The notes: generated by a model from the sequence alone, not told the origin. A stretch of DNA of 64,000 nucleotides from Hysterangium stoloniferum (GCA_015178975.1 WHVD01000021.1:682001-746000); one strand, 5' to 3'. Counted from the first letter of the stretch, positions 40,850 to 53,327 are shown. Translations and numbers: made by a program.

Positions 40850-42720
40850 TGCACCGTGATTAAGGGGACCGTGATGCGTGACTGTCGTTACAAGCAATAG
40901 CTTGTCTGATTCGAAAACCTTTATTCCTCCTATGGCAGGTCACCATTCGTCTCATGTCCTAGCACTTTTAAGCTTGATGGGAAAGCAAGAGGATGTCATG
41001 GATAATCCGCCGCTGGGAATTGCCAGACGCATTGGAGCTACAACTTCGACTTTCGACGTACCAGCGCACAAACTCCTGCAAGCTGTAATCGAGCACTCTC
41101 CATCTCCAGAAACGATAGCTAGAGAGTTTTTGGTGGAACTTGGAAAGTGTGAAATCGTGATTGTAAAGGAATTTGGTGACGCCCTTCTTCTTGGCATGGA
41201 GTCTATGTTAAATATTTGAAGTCGACGCTCTGGACAGCGATTGCCCTTACGGCCCGGATAGCTGGGCAGCAATTGTGCATCAAGAACTAAAACACAATGC
41301 TGCAGACCTGACATTCGTCACGGATCTTGGAAGTCACTACTTGTCGCATCTCGTTATCGCATGTAAATTGCAATTTCCGTTGATTTCTAGTGATTAAAAC
41401 TTCTGTTTTCCTAGTCAGAAATCCGGGGGGTAAAAAAACCCCTGAAGTTACCACACATCATACTCCCAATATTGCGCGGATAGAACAGTTTGAGACGTCG
41501 TTACAAGATGCCACTGCTAATCGAAGTCAATCAGCTTTGAGAGACCTTGTACGTTTCGATCTGCCGCTTACCACAACTGCAGATCCACTAAAATATTCAT
41601 TAGGTCTTGCTTCGGGATGGGAGTCGTTGCCTCGTTACCCGTTACGCATTTGCTGGGACTAGGCCTGTAACACCCCGCTGCGCGCACATAATTCCGTTCT
41701 CCGTCCATTCAAAGGTATAAATAATACCGAAGGATATTTCTCCACCCGTTTATGTATTATTCAGCCACTCGTGCATCAGGCGATTGAGACCTTTACAGGC
41801 CAGAAGTTGACGGCAGAGGTTATCCAGCACTTCATAAACCATCCTGCTAACGCCATCAATATAGAAATTAATGCCCATGATTCAATGGATCAGAAACTAG
41901 CCTGGGGCATTGAAGCCAGATCAGCCAATCATAAGGTGAGGTTATGAGGTTATATAGTCGCGACGTTGATATCACGTAGTAAATAGTGGATATACCATTT
42001 CCGAGTCGTTCGACCAACACATGTATCACCCACCATTTCCCTCGACGATGGCGATGAAATAGAATTTGGAAAGGGAAATGGTGGCAATACGGTTCAATTA
42101 CCTGACCCTCACATTTGCAATCTCCATCTGGCTGTTGCCCGGGTCGTTGCAGCCTCTGGAGCCGCGGATGTATTCGATAAGTATCTCGAGGACGACGAGG
42201 ACGACATAATGCAAGTTCCAGTTTATTTTGACGGTCCATTTGTTGCCGATGATGTGCTCATGCGTAGGTTGGAGGGGTCGGTATTGTCAATGTAGGAAGT
42301 AAATACATTTGAATGAAGTGTTCTAGGCACTTCATCTAAGTGTGTGAAACACCTCATAGCAGTGTTCAAACACTGATATAAAGCCATTAAGTGATTGTTG
42401 GATGATCCCTTGAACACACTGCTTCTAAATAGGACAAAAGTCACTTTGCATATATTTTTACTTACTTCAGTTGATAATCCACTTTAAGACAGTTCATTAA
42501 AATGGCAAATACACTGAATAAAAATGGTGAATACACTCAGTATCATCCAGTAAACCATTGTAGAGCACCGCCACCGCTATCCACCGTTATCCGCTGCTGC
42601 CACTGCATCGAACAGCCATCGTATCCTATTCTTCCCTTTTATTACTGCCCCCAACCTCACCCTGCCCGCAAGTAAACAATAAAAAAATGTGACGGCGACG
42701 TGCTAGGGCCCTAGGCACCC
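40850..42720 (+). repeat. Left arm of HNH-gene inverted duplication
   Basis: About 1.85 kb whose reverse complement lies at 45780-47640. The outer edges share AAGGGGACCGTGA(T/C)GCGT. The inner edges share CCGCAAGTAAACAATAAAAA and GGGGGACAACGGC. Confidence 0.88.
40932..42295 (+). CDS. HNH_2-type endonuclease-like protein, copy 1
   Basis: Putative HNH nuclease-fold protein of the type abundant in Agaricomycetes; biological role unknown. ATG 40932 starts MAGHHSSHVLALLSLMGKQE and runs through GATTSTFDVPAHKLLQAVIE. Then come DSWAAIVHQELKHNAADLTF and LGSHYLSHLVIA, then NIARIEQFETSLQDATANRS. After a proposed intron (about 41550-41604) the core reads LLRDGSRCLVTRYAFAG and CAHIIPFSVHSK, then, after another intron, NHPANAINIEINAHDSMD and LAWGIEA. 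His in AHIIPF, Asn in NAINI and His in AHDSMD fit the H-N-H triad. The C-terminus includes SLDDGDEIEFGKGNGG and an acidic EDDEDD segment, with stop 42293-42295. One join (near 41180-41225) is unresolved: the frame changes there in both copies. Confidence 0.68.
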
Positions 42721-45700
42721 TGGGGGACAACGGCACCGTCAGCGTCCCAAACCCTGCCGCCACCCTGTCGTCATCTAATTCCCCCGCTCCCCCGTTCCTC
42801 GTGGCTCCGCTGCCGAACCCGGGACCCTCGAGCCCGCGCTGCCCCCATTGCGCGATGGGGTTGAGTGGGGGGGTGTATCGTCCCGTGCCGCGCGTTGAGG
42901 CGGAGTGTATCGTTGCCCAGTGGCAGGGCGAGTGTGTGGGTCGTGTCCACACCCATGCCCATTCCCTAGCTTGGGGAACGCTGCCGTACTCGTCGGTGGG
43001 GAAGCCGTGGGGGGAGATAGAGGCGTCGTAGGGGGACGCATCTGTGCGATGCTTCTTGCAGCTGTTGTTGGGGTGGCGGAGGTAGACGTAGTCGGGGTAC
43101 TGGGGGTTTAATTTTATTTCAAATGTTAGCTTTGTGAAGGTACAACTGCTTGCCGGACTAGGAAAGACACACCTTGGCAGGAATGGCGCATTTATTCCGG
43201 AGAAAATCCGATATATGCGCACAAAAACTGTGATTAATATTCCTAAACACATTAATTTAACCTACAGACTCAAATATGCATATAAAAACTTCCGAAAACA
43301 TGTAATATCTGGTCGGGATACTAGTCGGACAATGAAACTGGTTGCTGGATAGTATGGTGCTATTCACTTAGTCACCACTTGTACAAAATATTATACTCTG
43401 GCCACACAAGTCCAAATCCTTATTCCTTCGGTCAAACCGTGGTGCCACGCCTCGCGCTCGGGGATGTGGTCCGCAAAGGCGTACGCGCGAATGCCCCCGC
43501 CGAACAATTCAGATGTAACTTTGGCGACGTCCTCGGATAGCCACTCCACTGTACCTCGACACGCAGAATACCATAGGTGGTGCAGCGGGATCAAGCAAAG
43601 AGAGCGATAGCAGGGGGCGTGATCAAGAGCTGGGAAGAGATGGAACAGCAATGTGGGTTAAATGTAAGTGTTGCAACCATGACGTGTGTTCGCTCATAGA
43701 GCTCTACATTATGCATGATATTCCAAGAACAAAAGTATAATACTATTTGGCTCAGCGAGATGTACCAGGAAGCCAATGCATCCACCCAACCTCTCTCTCG
43801 AACCTAAAACTTAAATCTAGTTCATTCCCCCCCTTGTCATTTCTCTTTCCACCACGGTTAATCGGATCCGTGAGGACTTGCAAAGGCCGTTCGGAACCGC
43901 CAATACCCAGCATCGACCTCCCCGTTCTTTTACCGGCAATGTTTCTACAAATCTCGGAAAATCGGCAAGTGCGTGAATAAAAGCAGCTGGAGCTGATAGC
44001 TGTGCAGTTACAGAACGTCCTACGGTGGCCAGCCAGGGAGCAGCATCTGCGGCGGCAGCATTACGTCGAGACTTAAAGGTGCCAAGGTGACGGCCGGTGG
44101 GACAAAAGGCAGTAGAGATGTGTGGGAGAAGGGCCATGATACTGGTGGTAGTCCTGACTTGAAACAGAGGCGGTGTAGGTTTTGATCACAAGTGCTGAAT
44201 CAGCGATATGTTGCGTGAAGGTGCCGTACGGACTGCGTGGGCTATAGATGATGGTTCATTGAGATGGATGTTAATCGATGCACCAAAACACAACTAAAAC
44301 TTCCAGCGATGCTTGTTGCAATGAGGAGTCGTTCAACCGCAGAAAGAAACCAGCGAAGATGAAGACGTCACGAAACGACGAAGTGGTTATGAAGGATGTT
44401 TGGTCAGCCCGCGGCGAACCCGGATCACTTGTGGATTGAGTGTTTCCTTAGGGATGGAAGGTAAATTCCTAGTAATATATTGCAAAATGTGAGAGAATGC
44501 ATAAACATAGAGATTATGTAACGTGCTGGCCAATGAACCAACGATGAATGTGAATAGCTCCCATTCGATAAGAGGGCTACCCAACGGAAAAATTGAGATC
44601 ATGCATAAATAACATTGTAACGCCACTAACCAATGAGCCTGTGAGCTATAAACGTTAATAGATCTCAAAAACCATGAGATCGAATAGATAAATCGAAGAG
44701 TAAAGCATAGGAGGCATAGCGATCAAATCGTGAGGCCTTGAGGAACAGTACACTTGTAACGGGAGCGGACTTGGTGATGGACTTGGCACTGGGCCGGTCA
44801 CAACCAGTGCCTCCGAAGAAAAAGGGTAAAAGAGAGGGTACAATAATTTTCCAATCATTACAGTGTTTTACTTCTATTATTGGTTGTAAGGGGGGTTTAG
44901 TCTACGATTACTAGCATAAATAGTTAACTTCCCACTAGTTACAGGAGTCTTTTTCGACTTGGAGCCTATTCCTATTCTGTACGTTCCTTCGCAAGAGCTC
45001 ACTCGAAGGATCACGCTTTATCCAAAGCCGAACCTTTACACTTTTTGAGTATTTTGTCTCCAACTTCGTATTATTTTGATATTCTCTACTAGCAGACTGA
45101 TCACCCACTAGGTTTTAAACAATAACACGCATGCATGCAACAAAACCAAATAAACACATTCTTGTCCAATATGGCCGAAATTAATCAACCAATTACTCGT
45201 CGAGGCACAGTTCGAAGCGCAATTCCTGTGTGGAGCAAGAGAGTTGTTCAATGATGAGTGGCTATTGATTCGGTGAGTATGACTTCTTCGCCTTTGAATA
45301 CCACAGGCCCTGAACCAATCCACCCTGTAAACGTGGTAAGAGAGGGGAGGTTGGACTGTGATGCCGCAACGAAAGAGGTATCGCCAACGGCCTCTGATTC
45401 CTTGATGCCACTTCCAGTGGAAATGACCATGCTCCTGTTAGTGAAACCTTGAATGAGTCTTTTGAGAGCAGGAGAGAGGGGGTTCCATTTCCCTGCTTGA
45501 GTGAATATCTCAATACTCAGGTTACTCTTCACAACTGGACATATCAGTATGGTCTTTTGTATCCTGAAGAGCTAGCCACACCTCGGAAGACCTTTCAGAG
45601 GAGGCACCACACTATGAAGCCCCTCATTTGCCCAGAGTCCCTCTTTTTTCTGGAGTGGTTTGAGGTAGAGAGCAGTGGCGATGATGATAGGATGGAGGGA

Positions 45701-45725
45701 ACATTTTTATTTTGCATGTCTAACC
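42721..45725. other. Spacer of the inverted duplication
   Basis: A GC-rich 350-bp stretch (42770-43110) is followed by AT-richer sequence. Minus-strand coding-like pieces are WLSEDVAKVTSELFGGGIRA (about 43480-43540), a possible first exon MALLPHISTAFCPTGRHLG (44137 downwards), and an open frame at 45248-45532 ending in WIGSGPVVFKGEEVI. None could be tied to a family or joined confidently, so no gene is called. No transposase or integrase was recognised. Confidence 0.35.
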
Positions 45726-45825
45726 GCAAGTAAACAATAAAAATGTGACAGCGACGTCCTAAGGCCCCAGGTACCACGGGGGACAACGGCGCCGTCGCAT
45801 TTTTATTGTTTACTTGCGGGCAGGG
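45726..45825. repeat. ~100-bp hairpin element with 25-bp inverted ends
   Basis: CGCAAGTAAACAATAAAAATG...CATTTTTATTGTTTACTTGCG encloses CGACG(T)CC...GGGGGACAACGGCGCCGTCG. A one-sided version occurs at 42668-42755, at the inner end of the left arm. Confidence 0.75.
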
Positions 45826-47640
45826 TGATGTTGGGGGCAGGGGCAAGAATAAAAAAGAAGAAGAGAAGGATGCGATGGCTGTTGATGCTGGTGTCGATGC
45901 AGTGGCGGCAGCGGTGCTCTACAATGTTTTACTGGATGATACTCAGTGTATTTACTATTTTCATTCAATGTATTTGCTATTTTAATGAACTGTCTTAAAG
46001 TGGATTATTAACTGAATTAAGTATTGAAAAAATATGTGAGTGACAATTGTCCTATTTAGAATCAGTGTTCAAGGGATCATCCAAAAATCACTTGACGGCC
46101 TTAAATCAGTGTTTGAACACTGCTATGAGGTGTTTAACACACTTAGATGAAGTACCTAGAATACTTCCTTCAAATGTATTTACTTCCTACATTGACAAAA
46201 CTGATCCCTCCAACCTACGCATGAGCACATCATCGGGAACAAATGGACCGCCAAAATAAACTGGAACTTGCATCATGTCGTCCTCGTCGTCCTCGAGATA
46301 CTTATCGAATACATCCGCGGCTCCAGAGGCTGCAATAACCCGGGCAACAGCTAGATGGAGATTGCAAATGTGAGGGTCAGGTAATTGAACCGTATTGCCA
46401 CCATTTCCCTTTCCAAATTCTATTTCATCGCCATCGTCGAGGGAAATGGTGGGTGATACATTTGTTGGTCGAACGACTCGGAAATGGTATTTCCACTATT
46501 TACTACGTGATATCAACGTCGGGACTGTATAGCCTCATAACCTCACCTTATGATTGGCTGATCTGGCTTCAATGCCCCAGGCTAGTTTCTGAGACATTGA
46601 ATCATGAGCATCACTTTGGATATTAATGGCGTTAGCAGGATGGTTTATGAAGTGCTGGATGACCTCTGCCGTCAATATCTGGCCTGTAAAAGTCTCAATC
46701 GCCTGATGCACGAGTGGCTGAATGATGCATAAATGGATGAAAAAATATTCTTCGGTGTTGTTTATACCTTCAAATGGACGGAGAACGGAATGATGTGCGC
46801 ACAGCGGGGTGTCACCAGCCTAGCCCCAGCAAATGCGTAACGGGTAACGAGGCAACGATCCCCATCCCGAAGCAAGATCTAATGATTATTTTAGTGGATC
46901 TGCAGTCGTGGTAAGTAGCGGATCGAAACGTACAAGGTCTCTCAAAGCTGATTGACTTCGATTAGCAGTGGCATCTTGCAACAACGCTTCAATCTGTTCT
47001 ATCCGCGCAATATTGGGAGTATGATGTGTGGTAAAGTCAGGAGTTTTTTTACCACCCGGATTTCTGACTAGGAAAAAGAAGTTTTAGTCACTAGAAATCA
47101 ACGGAGATTGCAACTTACATGCGATAACGAGATGGGACAAGTAGTGACTTCCAAGATCTGTGAGAAATGGCAGGTCTCCAGCATTTTGTTTCAGTTCTTG
47201 ATGCACAATTGCTGCCCAGTTATCCGGGCCGTAAGGGCAATCGCTGTCCAGAGCGTCGACTTCAAATATTTAACATAGACTCCATGCAAAGAAAGGGGGC
47301 GTCACCGAACTCCTTCACAATCAGGATTTCACACTTTCTAAGTTCCACCAAAAACTCTCTAGCTACCATTTCTGGAGATGGAGAGTGCTCGATTACAGCT
47401 TGCAGGAGTTTGTGCGCTGGCACGTCGAAAGTCGAAGTTGTAGCTCCAATGCGTCTGGCAGTTCCCAGCGGCGGATTATTCATGACATCCTCTTGCTTTC
47501 CCATCAACCTTACTAGTGCTAGGACATGAGATGCCAAATGGTGATCTGCCATAGGCTTTGGAGAGGAATCGAATGAGACAGGCTATTGTTTGTAACAGCA
47601 GTTACGCGTCACGGTCCCCTTAAGGAGGGTGCACGGTTGA
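45780..47640 (-). repeat. Right arm of HNH-gene inverted duplication
   Basis: Reverse complement of 40850-42720 with scattered substitutions and small indels. Confidence 0.88.
46188..47552 (-). CDS. HNH_2-type endonuclease-like protein, copy 2
   Basis: Mirror of copy 1: start MADHHLASHVLALVRLMGKQ at 47552, stop at 46188-46190. DVPAHKLLQAVIEHSPSPE, the DNWAAIVHQELKQNAGDL region, the HNH core around 46800-46860 and the HDSM segment (about 46580-46610, AHDSMSQKLAWGIEA) are conserved. Differences from copy 1 are mostly single substitutions and 1-3 base indels. Some fall in the core region (for example the sequence near 46816-46870), so one or both copies may be inactive. The same unresolved frame change after MESMLNI occurs in both, which argues for an intron or an inherited mutation predating duplication. 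Confidence 0.55.
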
Positions 47641-47797
47641 TGTTCCGAGACAATCATGAAGCTATAGTCAAACAGAGTCAAGGTGGAGACCCTTGAAGCT
47701 ACGGTCGAAATCCTACGTATGTGAAAGTTGCCAATGAAAGAAGGGCGGCGGGAAACCCATATATTTGCCCTCTAGAATCCATGTAAAATACATGTCA

Positions 47798-48003
47798 CAT
47801 CAGGAAAGTGGGAAGATCAGTAAGTATGCCGTCTATATTGTCTAGAGCTATCTAGGAAGGAGAGCTAGCTAGCTCGGCTAGACACGCTACTTTCGCGAGA
47901 ACCCTATTTACTAGTCGGTATGAAAGCTTACTATAGATCTAGGGAGTCAAGGGAGGCTAGGGAGTCTACATAATGAGTGTAGACATTCCCAAATCCCTGA
48001 TGC
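47798..48003 (-). mobile_element. MITE, copy 2, with CATCAGG terminal repeats
   Basis: Reverse complement of the 33866-34057 element: CATCAGGAAAGTGGGAAGATCAG at the left and GTGTAGACATTCCCAAATCCCTGATG at the right, with AGCTAGCTAG and GATCTAGGGAG inside. It lies just outside the HNH inverted duplication. Confidence 0.82.
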
Positions 48004-49109
48004 AAGAGTCATCCGTAAATTTGAACGTACTGGTAATTTTGACGCAAGGGGGGTACACCATGGACGCGAGCAAAAAGCGTTCGTATTACTAAGCTACTGT
48101 ACAGAACTACCTAGCACGGAATATATTGGTGACCCACAAGTGTCATCACGGTGAGAGAATCTAAAAAGTTAACAGGCAACTGCCGAGCTAACTCGTGTAA
48201 GACACCTAGTTAGTATATTTACTGAGCGGTATTTTTTTTACAACTATGCTAGATATCATTGTCTGAAGCTAGTCGCTCTAAGATCATCACAGTCATTAAT
48301 AATAATTAAAAGCCTAGTGAACCTATACAAGCTATCTCGGGTGTCTACCAGCTAGCATTGCTAGACTAGACTCTCTGTAAAATATTTATTACAATATATT
48401 TATTATTATTAACTACCAGTACTGTTGCCATCAGCAATATCAAACACGGATGGAAATGTCAGATAATATATTCAAATAGAATGCGTATGAATTGACAACT
48501 AAACTGAGGAAATTGGTGCGAAATGAGGGAATCAAAATAACGTACCGTGTAGAACTTACCTGGTCTTTAATCCAAAGCTCCTTTTATACTTTGATGCTAG
48601 CCTTTGCCACGAGTACAGGTAAAGGTGTTTCCAAAACGGGGAGGGCAGGTATGGATACGGTACTCGATTTTGCTACACCACACTATACCGCGGTATTTCA
48701 CGGGCATAGGCCGGTCTAAAAACGAAATATGATTAAGAATGGGATAAATAAACTGTGTCAGACCCACCGTCGACCTCAAAACAAGCGCTTAGGAATCACC
48801 GGATGAGATATGTACCAGGTGTCGTTCCAGAAGATACGCGGGGGGTAGGCGCCTTCAAATCAACATGAGCAAACTGGATGAAGCGTGTGAATCAAACACG
48901 ATTGGGCAGATAGACATATAGGATACACACCTCAGTCTCGCCCTATGTCTTCTCAGAATTCCGATGCGTATGGCGATCATGGCGATCATTTTCATCGTCC
49001 ATATGGCAAACTCTCCTGGCTGTGTCATCCGTACTACGTCTCTTATCCGAACTATTAGGCTTGTCTTCCCTTCCCCCTCTTTCTCAATTTCTTGATCACA
49101 TACAACAGC
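48004..49109. other. Intergenic, nothing recognised
   Basis: AT-rich sequence with short open frames only. No repeat shared with the window was noticed. Confidence 0.45.
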
Positions 49110-49580
49110 TGACCGCTCTGCGGCAACGTGCTGGGTGGCTGAGCGTACTTCTCGTACGCCGAACAAAGCAGATCAGATACTAACTCAGAATCAGATACAT
49201 TGGAACTAACTGAGTCTTATACAGTTTTGGCAGTAGAATTTACGTTATAAAAGCTGGCAATGAGGACATTCCATAAAGAGGAAGGGAAAACCAAACCGTG
49301 AATGAGTGAGTTGATCAAGCGGACTTTGAAATTTGGCGTGCTTTAACCCCTCAATGAGCCAATGTGAGCGTTATCGTCAATTTCCCAAGTTGCCCCTAAC
49401 GCACGTTTTATAAAAAATTCTGAATAAGTTTGTAACATATCTAGCTATTTAATAATTTACGGAGCTCAAGTCCCACTTTTCTTATCTTTGTCAGAAGAGG
49501 AAAATTAATTTCCTGCAGATGTCATACGTTCAGTGCTCGAACCGCCTTTGAATCGTCCCACAGGTATTTTCCTCGTATTT
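49110..49580 (-). pseudogene. ATG14 5' fragment (inverted duplicate)
   Basis: Reverse complement of the ATG14 promoter and first exons. The exon begins at about 49286 (CAT) and reads MECPHCQLL, stop, RKFYCQNC, so the zinc-motif exon carries a nonsense change (CAA to TAA). The region equivalent to the start of exon 2 (AAERSA) follows at about 49120-49145, after which homology ends. It is non-functional. It lies head-to-head with the wax-synthase-like gene, so the duplicated ATG14 upstream sequence now lies directly upstream of that gene's start. Confidence 0.82.
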
Positions 49581-49640
49581 AACCATACCCTCTATTAATT
49601 TATTACTGTTGGATGTTTTCTGTGTCTCCGTGCTATCACC

Positions 49641-51071
49641 ATGAGTATTAACCCAAACGTCACCTTGGAAGCCATTCAACAAACCTTCTTATCCACAGCT
49701 GCAGACTATGTTACACTAGACCCTGTGACATGGATTAAATACCTATCTCCTTCCTATCCCTTATTTTTTCTGGCCTATCTCGCTCAAAAGCCTGGTACCT
49801 ATACCCTCCGAGTTTTGGTTCTGCATGTCCTGGTGTTGACTGTCTATCAGTCCATGAATTCGTTTGTCTTTGTTGGAGAAAGGCACCTGATGCCCAAACT
49901 GAACTGCAGTATGTGTCCATAACTCATGGTCTGGCCGATCGGGTATTGATGCTGTGGTAGACATGTATGGAGTGTACACCCTGACTAAAGGCATAGATAT
50001 CACCTTTCACGCCCAGGATTATAGAAAGCTCCCCAAAAAGCTTAAGAAAGGCGACGGATTCAGTAAATCGGATGGCAAACTTAACGTACCCACGACGCTT
50101 TATCAACGTGTTGAGGCCCTGGTTTTTCCCATACGCGAAACTATCGAGGTTCTGTCTACAACACGAGGAATCGGACTCCACTTTGGTAAAGAGGTCCCTA
50201 TCGCCCCCGAAACGCGTCCGTTGGACAAATTTGAATTTTTAAGAAGCACGATTCGTAAAGTGGTCAGAGCCTATATTATAGCGGATCTCCTGAGCACCTT
50301 TTGGGGCGGCACTGCCCTTCATAGAGCTCGTGCAGGAGGGTCCATATATCTGTCCAATTTGTCGTGGCCAGCTAGGCACATCGTAGCCATTTTATATAAT
50401 CTCTCCATGGGCACCATGGTTATCGCTTTTGGGGAGATGGGATACTACTCCGCGACTATCCAAGCCGTGTTGCTGCTCTCCGATCCACCTGAAGCCTGGC
50501 CGCTGCTCTTTGACAGGCCGTTTGCCGCGGAATCATTACATGATTTTTGGGGGCGGCGCTGGCACCAATGCCTTTACCGAATTCTCAAAGTTTACGGCGG
50601 GACTCCGGGAGGGTATCTGGCAGAACGGATAGGCGTGTCTAAAAAACTAGGAGAGTTATTCGGAACATTTTTCGTCACGGGACTCGTTCACGAGCTGCCA
50701 TTTGTTGCAGCTGGATATCCCTTGGGTTGGAGACTAATGGCGTTTTTTATGGTGCAGGGCGTTCTCATGGTAATGGAACGAATGTGGCGAAATGTGACGG
50801 GTAAGCGTGTTGGTGGACGGCCGGGTAATATATGGATGTTTTGTACATTTATGGTTTTGGGGACCCCTCTATGTGCGTCTCAATCTACTGCCTATTGCGA
50901 CATGCTGACATTAAGGTGTCTTTTTTAGTTACAGAAGCGTATGCCATGCGTGGAGTTGGCTCGGCAATTCATATTCCTCGCATTTTCAGCGTCACACAGC
51001 AGATTTTGGTACCCGTGTGGAATTTCTTGGCCAGCAGATCAACTATTCTTCCACGTTTGAGTTGTGCCTAA
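49641..51071 (+). CDS. Wax synthase-like MBOAT O-acyltransferase
   Basis: Membrane-bound O-acyltransferase of the wax-synthase-like class (MBOAT_2), found in fungal terpenoid acetylation and lipid esterification; the acceptor is unknown. Start MSINPNVTLEAIQQTFLS at 49641, first membrane helices, then intron 49909-49960 joining LNC to NMYGVYTLTKGIDITFH. The large exon has VVRAYIIADLLSTFWGG, SLHDFWGRRWHQCLYR (the family signature) and FFVTGLVHELPFVAAGYPLG with the conserved catalytic His. Intron 50873-50928 joins GTPL to FTEAYAMRGVGSAIHIPRIF; stop 51069-51071. About 440 residues with roughly eight hydrophobic segments, as expected. No mutation is seen. Its upstream region is the ATG14-derived inverted fragment, so its regulation may be atypical. 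Confidence 0.87.
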
Positions 51072-52026
51072 AGTTTTCGCACTTGAGTTATAGTTTTGTA
51101 GACAACGCCTCCGTGGTTGCGGTCAAACCTGTTTGGATGTGGAATAAAAGTTTACTGTCTGTAGTCAGATCATGCGATCTCGTTTCTGAACGGGCTCCAA
51201 GTAGAGAGACATGGCTGCAATATCTTATATAGGGCACAGCTCTAATAAAAAAATTGGAATTAAAAAAATGGTACTGTGGTTTGTCATCAAAAGGTGGCAA
51301 TAACTCACGCTGACTGACTTGAAACCCTTTCCACGTCTCAACTGTTAACTTTTCTGGGATTTGGGTTAGCGAGGGATCACGAGCATTAGGCTCGGGTCAC
51401 TGCGGTTGGGAATTCACCGCGTATTTTGGGTTATATAAGGAGGTCTATTTGTATTTGTTTAGTCCTCACTCAGACAAACGGAAAGTTATACGGTCTAGGA
51501 ACAGCACGAAAACTTAACATCAACTGTGATAAAACATATATAGTTCCATTTTTATCAGAAATGTATTATTGGGAATTGCCCAATTCGGTATCAAACTCAC
51601 AAGTACAAGGCTATACTAAGAACATATTCTATCACTAGCGACCGCATTGAAGCTTAGAAACTTCTCGCGGATTGAAAATTTACTGCTATTTCACTTTTAA
51701 CACGATCAAATATTAAAATTAACTATATTTATTACAGTCGTGCTACCTTCGTGTCCTCGCACTACCTTGCGTCCTCGCGCTACCCAATTACCATAACCCC
51801 TTGTCAGACCAATGCCATGTATCTTTGATCCTAATATTCATGGGATAAAGGAGACCCGTAAAATCAGATGCTTCCTTGCGCCATGTTCTAACTTGATATT
51901 GTCCTCGCAGCATTTCTAGAGCAATTCGAGCAGGATCGTTAATTGGACTAAGATGGTGCGCCACCGAGTACCAGCACAGAGGATTAGCATAGGCCATGAC
52001 CAGTGATATAGTACTTTCATCTGTCC
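51072..52026. other. Intergenic, one weak minus-strand ORF
   Basis: A 69-codon minus frame at 51788-51997 (YANPLCWYSVAHHLSPINDP...) has a protein-like composition but no recognisable family; it may be a transposase fragment. Otherwise nothing is seen. Confidence 0.35.
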
Positions 52027-52144
52027 TTAATAGAGAGTATTTGCAACTAATGAAATATTAGCAAATTGAATTGATTCCTGATGTTCATATCAGGAACACC
52101 ATTCAGTTTGCTAATATATATTAGTTGCAAATACTCTCTAATAA
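52027..52144. mobile_element. Hairpin MITE, 118 bp
   Basis: Nearly perfect foldback: TTAATAGAGAGTATTTGCAA...AACTAAT and AATATTAGC(A)AA on the left pair with their complements on the right, around an inner TCCTGA/TCAGGA. It is bounded by TTA and TAA. No coding capacity. Confidence 0.82.
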
Positions 52145-52665
52145 TGTGAAATGCCATTAGAGATCATGCCATGGCAGAGGAGTCTACCCAGCTCAACCCC
52201 TCCCCTGACAAGTCATGTGGATACACATGACCAAGTTGGTTATGTACTGTTATACCATTGGTGGTTGTCTCTAGTGTTCTGGTGGGTCCTCTTGCCTGTA
52301 GCTCTGTTTTTCACATACTGTACATTGCCTTGTGTCTAGAGACACCAGCTCCCATGAGCCAAAGGTTGAGCCCACCTTCATTGTGCCAGCAACTCTATCC
52401 ATCAGAATGATGGTGGCACTAACAATCAGCTACATATTCAATAATCTATGATTACGATAACTCAAAGAATATTTATCAAATAACCTTTGACTTATGTACT
52501 TCCATTGGATAAAAGGCATTTCCACATGAATGCAACAGATGAATAGAAGAGAGTGAAATGGCATGATTGAGTCCCCTACTCCAGTCTTGACTTGTATGGT
52601 CTGCTATTATCCTATTCTCTCATGATACATAGTTGTAGAGGTGATAACTTGGATAAGTACTATGG

Positions 52666-53327
52666 AGGATATCTGAAAACTATTAAGTATACCAAATTCT
52701 AATATACTCTAAAGGTCATTTAAACATCTGAGATGTGATTCAAACATAATTTGGTTTTTAAAACTTTTTAAAAGTTTTAAACTCTCTTGTACATTACAGA
52801 CTAATGAATCTTTCCGGACACGAGTAGACAATAAAAAAAATTAGTAGTTTGAAACCCTAATACTTTTAAAAAATAGATACCTTTAGATAGTCCATTCCAT
52901 GTATATGCACCTCTAAATACATATGTATTACTTCAGAATGGATCTGTCAATCTAAACAGATTTCTACTTGATTCAACATACCTAGAATATATAGGTGGTT
53001 TCACTTAATAAAGAAGACCATAGGATGAAAAATTTCCAATGACATCTCACATATTTTACTAGGAAATAACTACAGTTTAGTTTTTAAAAAACAAATTAAC
53101 AACAAAAGTATTAGCAAGTATTTACATAACTTGGAAAACCATATACAATAGGTTCTATTAATTGACTCTGAATTGTTTAGGATGTAATATGGAGAATTGT
53201 TTCTTATGGTTGGTGGTTAACAATATAATAGTCTCAGAATAGATACTGCTATTTAAAGATGGAGTTTTGTAGCAATTTTGCTTTTATTAGTAAACATTTG
53301 ATATTATAATGATTACGGACAACCTCC
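52666..53327 (+). mobile_element. Short TIR element, copy 3 (most complete)
   Basis: About 660 bp from GGAGGATATCTGAAAACTAT to GACAACCTCC. Its ends form an imperfect terminal inverted repeat (GGAGG(A/T)T(A/G)TC). There is no coding frame, so it is non-autonomous. The right end directly abuts the Copia-2 LTR. Confidence 0.7.

Noticed and set aside
42626..43252. 208-codon minus frame in GC-rich DNA
   Set aside because: Several frames are open at once because of GC bias, and composition is low-complexity; no domain is visible.
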